This document shows positions 32,185-39,401 of a DNA stretch of 41,798 nucleotides, piece by piece. The translations under genes and the position numbers were made by a program. Positions within the stretch are counted from its first letter, which is position 1. The number at the start of each line of letters is the position of its first letter. Under the pieces are notes generated by a model. The model did no database searches. It saw only the letters and a list, made by a program, of their open reading frames with translations, and was not told the DNA's origin. Origin of the DNA: Terriglobia bacterium (GTDB taxonomy: Bacteria > Acidobacteriota > Terriglobia > Bryobacterales > Bryobacteraceae). The stretch is taken from assembly GCA_020073365.1 (NCBI GenBank), contig JAIQFL010000062.1, forward strand, positions 1-41,798, read 5' to 3'.

Positions 32185-34647
32185 ATGCCCGTGTCACAGA
32201 AAAGCAACATGCTGAAGAACTCAGGCAAGCACGGCAAGGTCGCTTGGACCCTCGCGATTGTGCTGGTCTCCGCATCCTTCGGCATGCTGGTTGACTCGCG
32301 TGCGCCTGGAATCGCCCGATACGCGCGGGATTGGCTTATTCAAGCCCGCGGCCCGTTGCCCCCTCCGGACGACATCGCCATCGTGGCCATCGATGAGCCA
32401 AGCATTGCGCGCTTTGGACGCTTTCCCTGGTCGCGGCAGGTGATGACCCGCACCATCGACGCCTTGGCCGCCACCCAGCCTAAGGCCATCGCCATCGACG
32501 TTCTGTTCACCGACCCTACCACGCAGGAGGACGATGACGCCCTGGCGAGCTCCATTGGCCGCGCCGGCAACGTGGTGGTGGCGGCACAGTTGACCGAATC
32601 ACCGGTGCATGGTGGGCCGGCCCAGTGGCTCCTGCCGCTTCCCCCGATTCGCAACGCCGCGGCAGCGGTTGGCCATGTCAATGTGCAAACCGAAGCGGAT
32701 GGCGTGGCGCGCCAGATGGAGATTCGGGCGGCCGACGATTCCGGACAGACCATCCGCGCGATGGCGGTGGAAACCGTGCGAATTGGCGATGGCACGCCCG
32801 AGCAGGGCGTCACCAATACCCACCGGACGCTGCTGGTGGGCGCTCGAAGCATTCCGCTGGATGTCTCGCCTGCCCCGGTGGTGATCGGGCGGGCTCAGGG
32901 CGACCGCGATTCTACTCAGGTGCTGCGCGGCGGCCGCATGACGATTGACTACATCGGGCCCGCCGGCTCGTTCGGCCCCGATACCTATAGCCTGGCGGAC
33001 GTGGTCCAGGGCAGTGAGCCGGCTTCGAAATTCCGCGGCAAGTACGTGCTGATCGGGGCCACGGCCGCGTCCCTCGGCGACCGTGTGTCCTCGCCTTTCG
33101 TCCACCAGACCGATGAGCACGCGGACCAGCATGGCTCCCTGATGCCCGGCGTGGAAGTGCTGGCCAATGCCGTGAATACGATTCTACGTTCGCGGTTCTA
33201 TTCGGAGACCTCCGGCTGGTCAGCTCTCTTCTGGGCGGCGCTGATCGCCCTGGCAACGTTAGGCCTGCTGGAGGCGGCCCAGGGCGGAGCGGAGTTCCTG
33301 AAACAACTGGCCGCGCTGGCCGGAGCGGCTCTCGCCATATTGGTGGCCAGCTACTTCATCTTCACGCGGTGGCTGGTGTTCCCGCCGCTGGTCCCCGGGA
33401 TGGTGGCGTGCGCCTCGGCCGGCATCCTGGCACTGCTCCATCGCTTGCTCGCGGCCAGTTCCCGCCTGGATGCCAATCTTGTGCAGTTGGCCGCTTCGGC
33501 GGACCTGCTGGCGCCGGCCGGGCCGATCGCGTCCGGCTGGCCGCCCCACGGCCTGGAATGGAAGGCCCGCACGCTGGGAGAGTTGAACGCGCGCCTGCTG
33601 GAACGGTCCAAGTTCGTGGATTTCGCATTGCGATCGGTGGAGGATGGCCTGCTCATCGCCTCGCCCGAGGGGCGCATCACCTTCGCCAACCGCAGCGCCG
33701 CCGCCATCGTGGACTCCACGCCCTCCGCGCTGGTGGGGCAGAACCTGCTCCTGCGGCTGCTGGATCCTCCGGATGCCGGGACGCTCTCTCGCCTGGTGGT
33801 GGACCGCGCCAGGGTGGAACGTGAGATCACCTTCCGCGATGTGCGGCCGCAGCATTATATGCTGCGAATGGCCGCGGTCACGGGCGGCGAGAACGGCGAT
33901 GGACCGGTGCTGGGAATTGTGGCGTCGCTCTCCGACGTCACGCGGCAGCACGAACTGCAGCAGACCAAGAACGACGTGATTTCGCTGGTTTCGCACGAGA
34001 TGCGCACGCCCCTGACGGCCATCCAGGGCATGACCGAGCTGCTGGCGGATTACGAGGTGGATCCCGCGAGGCGGCGCGAGATGCACCTGGCCATCAACGA
34101 TGAGGTCAAGCGGCTCGCCCGCATGATTACGGAGTACCTGGACATCACGCGCCTGGAATCGGGTGCCACCGAGGTACGGCTCTCACCCGTGCGCGTGGAA
34201 AACCTGGTGGAGCGCATCCTCCTGCTGCTCGATCCGGTGGCGGCGCGGCGCGAAATCCGCCTGGTTCGCAACTTCGCCGAGGATCTGCCGCCGGTGCTGG
34301 CCGATCCCGATCTGCTTTCCCGAGCCGTGGAGAACCTGGTTTCCAATGCCATCAAGTACAGCCCCGCCAAGACTGAAGTCACGGTCTCGGCGGGCGGCGA
34401 CTCGTCAGTGGTGTGGATCGACGTGGCGGACCAGGGATACGGAATTTCCGAGACCCACCGGGCCCGCATTTTCGAAAAGTTCTTCCGGGTACCGCGCGTC
34501 GAGGACGCGGGGGTGCCAGGGACGGGGCTGGGGCTGGCGCTGGTCCGCGAAATCGCGGAGCTGCACGGCGGCTCGGTTACGGTGAAGAGCGAAGTGAATG
34601 CGGGGTCTACGTTCTCACTGCGGCTTCCGCGGGGGGAAGGGCAGTGA
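32185..34647 (+). CDS. CHASE2-PAS sensor histidine kinase
   Basis: An 820-aa kinase. TM1 (about 20-36) is followed by a periplasmic CHASE2 domain (about 45-335; I-A-I-V-A-I-D-E-P-S-I, W-S-R-Q-V, A-I-A-I-D-V-L-F, Y-V-L-I-G-A-T-A-A). Three further membrane segments (about 346-418) come next, then a PAS domain (about 475-590; D-F-A-L-R-S-V-E-D-G-L-L-I). HisKA has phospho-acceptor His604 in S-L-V-S-H-E-M-R-T-P-L. The ATPase domain carries N-L-V-S-N-A-I-K-Y-S, D-Q-G-Y-G-I and G-T-G-L-G-L-A-L-V. The start ATG at 32185 has an alternative at 32209. It is followed 26 bases later by a sigma54 activator, its likely partner. CHASE2 ligands are generally unknown. An AT-rich stretch at 32085-32110 may hold its promoter. 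Confidence 0.93.
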   Translation: MPVSQKSNMLKNSGKHGKVAWTLAIVLVSASFGMLVDSRAPGIARYARDWLIQARGPLPPPDDIAIVAIDEPSIARFGRFPWSRQVMTRTIDALAATQPKAIAIDVLFTDPTTQEDDDALASSIGRAGNVVVAAQLTESPVHGGPAQWLLPLPPIRNAAAAVGHVNVQTEADGVARQMEIRAADDSGQTIRAMAVETVRIGDGTPEQGVTNTHRTLLVGARSIPLDVSPAPVVIGRAQGDRDSTQVLRGGRMTIDYIGPAGSFGPDTYSLADVVQGSEPASKFRGKYVLIGATAASLGDRVSSPFVHQTDEHADQHGSLMPGVEVLANAVNTILRSRFYSETSGWSALFWAALIALATLGLLEAAQGGAEFLKQLAALAGAALAILVASYFIFTRWLVFPPLVPGMVACASAGILALLHRLLAASSRLDANLVQLAASADLLAPAGPIASGWPPHGLEWKARTLGELNARLLERSKFVDFALRSVEDGLLIASPEGRITFANRSAAAIVDSTPSALVGQNLLLRLLDPPDAGTLSRLVVDRARVEREITFRDVRPQHYMLRMAAVTGGENGDGPVLGIVASLSDVTRQHELQQTKNDVISLVSHEMRTPLTAIQGMTELLADYEVDPARRREMHLAINDEVKRLARMITEYLDITRLESGATEVRLSPVRVENLVERILLLLDPVAARREIRLVRNFAEDLPPVLADPDLLSRAVENLVSNAIKYSPAKTEVTVSAGGDSSVVWIDVADQGYGISETHRARIFEKFFRVPRVEDAGVPGTGLGLALVREIAELHGGSVTVKSEVNAGSTFSLRLPRGEGQ

Positions 34648-34673
34648 AAGGGGGTTAAACTGAAGGTCCGCGC

Positions 34674-36110
34674 ATGTCTCAACAGCCTCACATTCTGATC
34701 GCCGATGACGAACGCTCCATCCGGCTGATGCTCGAGACCGGGCTCACCTTGAACGGCTTCCGCGTGACCTCCGCGCGCACCGGACGCGAAGCCCTGGAAG
34801 CCGTGTCCAGCGGCCAGTTCGACGCGGTCCTCAGCGACGTGTATATGCCCGACGGCAATGGCCTGGACCTGGTGGCATCGCTGCGCGCCATCGACGCCGG
34901 CCTCCCGATCGTCCTCATGACCGCCCAGGGTTCGCTCCAGATCGCGGTGGAAGCCGTGGCCCGCGGCGCCAGCGATTTTATCGGCAAGCCTTTCGAGATC
35001 TCGGCCGTAGTGGCGTTGTTGCGGCGTTACCTCGACGCACGGCGGGAAGCTAATGCTTCGTTGGCTTCGGGGGAGCCGGATCTGCCGCTTTCGCAGGCCG
35101 GGCTGGTGGGCCGCAGTGCCCCCATGGTGATGGTCTACAAGCTGATCGCGCAAGCCGCCCGTACGGACGCCACGGTCTTGATCATGGGCGAATCGGGCAC
35201 CGGCAAGGAACTCGTCGCGCGCGCCATTCACGATTTCAGCGCCCGTTCGGCCCGCCCGTTCCTCTCCGTGAACTGCTCCGGGCTTACCGACACCCTGCTG
35301 GAATCCGAACTGTTCGGGTATGTCCGAGGCGCCTTTACGGGAGCCGCCGGAGAGCGCGCGGGACTCTTTGAGGCGGCCGATGGCGGCACGTTGTTCCTGG
35401 ACGAGCTGGCTTCCACCAGCCCCGCCTTTCAGGCCAGCCTGCTGCGCGTATTGCAATCGGGCGAAGTGCGCCGCGTCGGGTCCACCCAGTCGCGGCGCGT
35501 CAATGTACGCGTGACCGGGGCCAGCAATGCCCCTCTGCGCGACCTGGTGGCGGCCGGCAGTTTCCGCTCGGACCTGTACTATCGCTTGAGCGTGCTTTCC
35601 ATCGAGCTGCCCCCATTGCACGCCCGCGCGGGTGATGTCGAACTGCTCACCGCGCACTTTTTGCAGCAGTTCCGCGGCCCCGATCAACCGGCGCTGCATC
35701 TCACTAACGAGGCCATGGCGGCGCTTGCGGCGCACAACTTTCCAGGCAACGTCCGGGAGCTCGAAAACGCCCTGCGCCGCGCGGTAGCGCTCTCCTCGGG
35801 CGGGCTGGTCACCATCGATTGCCTCCCGCCCGAGATCGCCGCGCTACGCCAGAAAGCCGGGGCCGGCGCGGGTCCCGAGCACCGGCTGATTGCAGATCGC
35901 CCCACCATGGAGGAACTCCAGCGCCGTTACCTGCAACTGATCCTGGAGGAGACCGGATGGAACCGCCGCCGCGCGGCCGCCGTCCTTGATCTAGACCGCC
36001 GCACCATCCAGCGGCTCATCGCCCGTTATCAATTGCAGGGGGCTCTGGACCCCGATGGCGAGCTGGAGGCGGAAGAAGTCTCCGAGGAAAGGTCACTGGA
36101 CACCGCGTGA
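34674..36110 (+). CDS. Sigma54-dependent response regulator, partner of the CHASE2 kinase
   Basis: A 478-aa protein: receiver domain (1-120; Asp11/Asp12, phospho-acceptor Asp55 in L-S-D-V-Y-M-P-D, Lys105), AAA+ domain (about 143-380; Walker A G-E-S-G-T-G-K-E at 172-179, R-G-A-F-T-G-A with GAFTGA at 219-224), and a C-terminal Fis-like helix-turn-helix ([19 protein letters not shown]). The tail after the HTH is acidic and longer than usual by about 25 residues. All motifs needed for sigma54 activation are present. No convincing -24/-12 site was found near this operon, so targets may be elsewhere. A GTGA overlap is possible with the downstream FecR-domain gene. Confidence 0.94.
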   Translation: MSQQPHILIADDERSIRLMLETGLTLNGFRVTSARTGREALEAVSSGQFDAVLSDVYMPDGNGLDLVASLRAIDAGLPIVLMTAQGSLQIAVEAVARGASDFIGKPFEISAVVALLRRYLDARREANASLASGEPDLPLSQAGLVGRSAPMVMVYKLIAQAARTDATVLIMGESGTGKELVARAIHDFSARSARPFLSVNCSGLTDTLLESELFGYVRGAFTGAAGERAGLFEAADGGTLFLDELASTSPAFQASLLRVLQSGEVRRVGSTQSRRVNVRVTGASNAPLRDLVAAGSFRSDLYYRLSVLSIELPPLHARAGDVELLTAHFLQQFRGPDQPALHLTNEAMAALAAHNFPGNVRELENALRRAVALSSGGLVTIDCLPPEIAALRQKAGAGAGPEHRLIADRPTMEELQRRYLQLILEETGWNRRRAAAVLDLDRRTIQRLIARYQLQGALDPDGELEAEEVSEERSLDTA

Positions 36111-36127
36111 GAAGCTCCCGCGCCATG

Positions 36128-36248
36128 TGGGACAGACGATCGTTCTCTGTCGTCTGTCAGCCGGCTTTAGCCTGCTCAGGCAGGGCCATGCCGTGCCCTG
36201 AACAGCTAGCGCGCGGTGAGAGACGACGAAAGACGATCGTCTGTCCCA
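36128..36248. repeat. 121-bp palindromic element at the 5' end of the FecR-domain gene
   Basis: TGGGACAGACGATCGT (36128-36143) is perfectly inverted at 36233-36248. The stem continues after a short mismatch as GTCGTCT/AGACGAC. Inside lies a second perfect hairpin, CAGGGC/GCCCTG (36181-36200). The whole can form a long cruciform and resembles a MITE or a REP-type sequence. It spans the junction between the response regulator and the FecR-domain gene and contains the likely start codon of the latter. Confidence 0.85.
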
Positions 36249-38380
36249 TTGCACTTGCACTGGTCGCGGTGCACGCGTGGAGTACCGGCATCTTCGCGCA
36301 AACCTCTCCCGCGGTAGCGCGAGCCGCCAGTGTAAATGGCCGCGCGCTCCTTTACAACGCCAACAGCACTCCCTTTGGACTCTCCGCGGGCGCCATCCTG
36401 AGTCCCGGGGACCGCATCGATACACGGGGCGGCGGCCGCGTGGTGATCGATCTGAGCGATGGAAGCATGGTGGTGGTTCGGCCGGAATCGGTGGTCATCC
36501 TGAAAGACTTCCAGCAGGCGTCGTCGCTTCGCGAGCTCTTCGAGATCACGTTGGGGATGGTGCGCGTTAAGATCAACCATTTTTCCGGCCGGCCCAACCC
36601 CTACCGGATGAACAGCCCCACGGCCTCCATCGCGGTGCGCGGCACGGAATTCAGCATTGAGGTCGGGCTGCAGGGCGAGACCCAGGTAATGGTGTACGAG
36701 GGTGCCGTGGAGGTATCCAGCCTCTCCGATCCGGACCGGAAGACGCTGATCGAGGCCGGTCGCGGGGTGCTGGTGGAAGCGGGCCGCGACTTCCACATCT
36801 TCACCAATCCCGTGAACCGCGCCGGTGAGATGGGCGATCGCAACGGTGGTGACGGCGACCATCACGGCGCCCCCATGGCGGTCGCCAGCGCCGGCGGGAA
36901 TCCGCCTCCGGGGCCCATGCCGGCGCAACCGGCCAGCCAGCCACCCGTACCGCGTACCGATGGCCATGGCGGGCCCGCACCGCATAGCGAGCATGACGAG
37001 CCTTCGCCGCGGGCCACCGCCAGCACCTACGACCGCTACATCGCGGGCCTTTCCGATATTGCCCAGGTGCCGTTTCTGTTCCGCTACAACGCCTTCGCCG
37101 AGGCCCACCTGGATAGCCTGGAGAACCCGGCCTACGCCACCGGCTTTACCAGCGCGGAAGGACGTCTTTTCGTTCTCCCATCGTTCAGCGGCGTGCGCGC
37201 TCTGCAACAATACCAGTCCGCCTTCGGCCCGGGTGGGACGCTTCCGGGCGACTACAACCTCTCCCCGCAGTTTTCGATGTTTACGCCGGTCGGCGGCTCG
37301 CAATTCACCATCGGCGGGAGCGCCTCCGCTTCGCGCGTGGGAAATACGGGGCTTTCCGCCATGCCGGATTTCGATCCCACGACCTTCAGCCAGTCCGATG
37401 CCTGGTCGCCCCACACCAGCGGCACTTCTACGGGCACATTTTACTCTGGAGCGCTGGTGGCGGCCCGGCGTTTCGGCTCCAACAGTCTCGGGCTGGAACT
37501 GGAGTCTCTCAAAGGAACCGGCTCCCTGGTCAGCACCACGACGGAAGGCGATGGCGTGGCCAATCTCTCGACCGAGAGGATCGATTCCGCCTCCGACGTT
37601 TCGCAAACCCGCCTCACAGTGGGGTTCTCCAGGGACCTCTCGAAGAGCGCCAAGCTGGGCGTATTCTACCGCTACGCTTTCATTTCGGCCAACGATGCCG
37701 ACCAGAGCCACACGGTAGACGGCGCGCCCGTCGGGCTCAACTCGACGCACACCTCGGGCCATTCCGGCGAATTGGGCGTGCGCCTGCGCGGCGCCATCAC
37801 GCCCCGGCTTTCCTACGGCGTAACCGGCGCATGGCTGGGGGTCTCCCTGCAGGACGGCCTGGTGCGGACGAACGCGGTGGATTCCCACGAGCGCGACCGT
37901 GCCCAGCGCGGGTCCCTGGGCCTGGGTTTGGGATACGCCTTGACGCGGCGCGTCCTGCTGAGCTTAGACGTGGCTGGCGGCGCTGCCCGTACACAGGCAG
38001 CCCGCACCGAAAACGCCACCGGCGCCCTGCTGCAGAACGGCAACGCCAACAGCCATTTCGTCTCGATGCACGGCGCCGTGCAGGCCGACCTTACGCGACG
38101 CCTGTTTGTGAGCGCATCGCTGCTCAACGTCTGGCAGTCGCACGACCTGAACGTCGACCTGTTCCCCGACCAGTACGGCCAGCGCGCATTAGTGCAGGAT
38201 TCCTTCTTCCCGTTCACTCCCGCGGCATTTCAATCCGGCAGCCACTTCTCCGACTTCGGGGTGGGCTGGCGATTCTCGCCGAACTTCTTCGTGCAATATC
38301 TGTATTCCACGGATTACGGTGTCAGCTCGGCGAGCCACACGGTGATGCTGCGGTATACATTCCGGCTACGACGGGAGTAG
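36188..38380 (+). CDS. FecR-domain protein fused to an outer-membrane beta-barrel
   Basis: A 730-aa protein from the ATG at 36188: basic n-region (G-E-R-R-R-K), hydrophobic core (I-A-L-A-L-V-A-V), and likely cleavage after F-A-Q. A FecR domain spans about 65-180 (L-S-P-G-D-R-I-D-T, V-V-I-D-L-S-D-G-S, S-P-T-A-S-I-A-V-R-G-T-E-F-S-I, Y-E-G-A-V-E-V). A Pro/Gly/His-rich linker follows (about 210-290). About 400 residues of alternating amphipathic strands end in V-M-L-R-Y-T-F-R-L, with an aromatic near the C-terminus, typical of an outer-membrane barrel. A GTG at 36107 overlapping the previous stop would add 27 residues encoded by the palindromic element and displace the signal peptide, so it is less likely. 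Unlike FecR, there is no cytoplasmic anti-sigma part. Role unknown; envelope sensing or anchoring is possible. Confidence 0.8.
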   Translation: MPCPEQLARGERRRKTIVCPIALALVAVHAWSTGIFAQTSPAVARAASVNGRALLYNANSTPFGLSAGAILSPGDRIDTRGGGRVVIDLSDGSMVVVRPESVVILKDFQQASSLRELFEITLGMVRVKINHFSGRPNPYRMNSPTASIAVRGTEFSIEVGLQGETQVMVYEGAVEVSSLSDPDRKTLIEAGRGVLVEAGRDFHIFTNPVNRAGEMGDRNGGDGDHHGAPMAVASAGGNPPPGPMPAQPASQPPVPRTDGHGGPAPHSEHDEPSPRATASTYDRYIAGLSDIAQVPFLFRYNAFAEAHLDSLENPAYATGFTSAEGRLFVLPSFSGVRALQQYQSAFGPGGTLPGDYNLSPQFSMFTPVGGSQFTIGGSASASRVGNTGLSAMPDFDPTTFSQSDAWSPHTSGTSTGTFYSGALVAARRFGSNSLGLELESLKGTGSLVSTTTEGDGVANLSTERIDSASDVSQTRLTVGFSRDLSKSAKLGVFYRYAFISANDADQSHTVDGAPVGLNSTHTSGHSGELGVRLRGAITPRLSYGVTGAWLGVSLQDGLVRTNAVDSHERDRAQRGSLGLGLGYALTRRVLLSLDVAGGAARTQAARTENATGALLQNGNANSHFVSMHGAVQADLTRRLFVSASLLNVWQSHDLNVDLFPDQYGQRALVQDSFFPFTPAAFQSGSHFSDFGVGWRFSPNFFVQYLYSTDYGVSSASHTVMLRYTFRLRRE

Positions 38381-38432
38381 GATATCGTTTTCCTGCCGGC
38401 CAGCCTTGCCCCGATAAGGAACTCCAACTTGT

Positions 38433-39044
38433 TCAATCGTTAAACCGTTTTCCCAGTCTTTTCACGGCGCGGCGCACACAATCGACGGCTGCCGTCATCG
38501 AAATGTCGAGAGCCACCGCGATTTCGTGATATCGCAGTCCATGAGCCTTTAAGTGCATGCATTCGCGCTGCAGATCCGGCAGGCGCGATACCTCCTCCTC
38601 GATGAGCCGGATCCGTTCGCGCTGGAGCACCTGCTGCTCCGGATCGGGCGCGGAGGCGTGGCGCGCCAGGTCCAACCGGTCCCTTTCGTCGTGGCTCGTT
38701 GCCCAATAGCGCTGATCCTCCCGCCGGCTGTCGATGAACAGATTCCGCGCAACTCGAAACACCCATGCGCGCACGTCGTTGACCAGCAATCCGTCCCGCA
38801 AAGCGCGGTGGAGGCGAAGAAAAGCTTCCTGTGTGATTTCTTCGGCCAGCCAGTGCCGGCATCCCAACGTGCGCAGATACCGAAACACCGGGTCGCGCAA
38901 TTCGAGGAACCATCGCTCGACCTCCCTCCTGAGATTGATCGAGTCGGAATCTAGCGGCGCGATAGTAACTGTCTCCTCCCTGGCGGATGGGCCTCTGTCC
39001 TTGATTACCGATCCAGGGCGACACAGCCGTTTCCTGCGCCTCAT
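38433..39044 (-). CDS. ECF-type RNA polymerase sigma factor
   Basis: A 203-aa sigma factor with region 2 (about 50-115; F-R-Y-L-R-T-L-G, A-E-E-I-T-Q-E-A-F-L-R-L, V-R-A-W-V-F-R-V-A-R-N-L-F-I-D) and region 4 (about 145-200; L-P-D-L-Q-R-E-C-M-H-L-K, G-L-R-Y-H-E-I-A-V-A-L-D-I-S). Region 3 is absent, as in all ECF factors. The first 35 residues are basic and poorly conserved, so the true start may be further in, though no better ATG or GTG is seen. It converges on the FecR-barrel gene (52 bases between stops) and diverges from the large secreted protein gene. No classical anti-sigma factor is adjacent, so its control is open. Confidence 0.93.
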   Translation of the reverse strand: MRRRKRLCRPGSVIKDRGPSAREETVTIAPLDSDSINLRREVERWFLELRDPVFRYLRTLGCRHWLAEEITQEAFLRLHRALRDGLLVNDVRAWVFRVARNLFIDSRREDQRYWATSHDERDRLDLARHASAPDPEQQVLQRERIRLIEEEVSRLPDLQRECMHLKAHGLRYHEIAVALDISMTAAVDCVRRAVKRLGKRFND

Positions 39045-39401
39045 TCGCGCACTGGGTCATATGACGTGCGGTCCCTCGTTTTTTGGGTCACGTAAGGGGA
39101 AATTTCGACGCTCACCTAACTTGCGAAATCAAAGAACTCAAAGTGTTCGTCGAAACACCTAAAGTTGGAGGTTTTACAGGAATTTCATAGTCGAACGTGA
39201 AGATCCATACAGAAGAAAATGCGAAAACCTGCGCGAGTGGGTATTTGCCGAGGCTGCGAGTGGGAAGCGGGCACCCAACAATACTTAAGTAAACAAGCTC
39301 TTAATAACCAATGAATCTTGTTAATTCTTTCAAAATTTGGCTGCCCCACCGTCTTTTTACAGAAGTTAAAGTGCGAAATTCCGAGCGGAGAATCCCAAGA
39401 C
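39045..39401 (+). other. AT-rich intergenic region between divergent genes
   Basis: This 357-base stretch separates the ECF sigma gene (minus) from the large secreted protein gene (plus) and should hold both promoters. Its right third (39280-39370) is clearly richer in A+T than the surroundings. No convincing -35/-10 pair, riboswitch or small gene could be identified. A weak ACGTG/CACGT inverted repeat lies near 39064-39094. Confidence 0.5.

Noticed and set aside
36206..37888. 560-codon open frame on the minus strand
   Set aside because: Antisense shadow of the FecR-barrel gene; composition is Gly/Arg/His-rich without domains.
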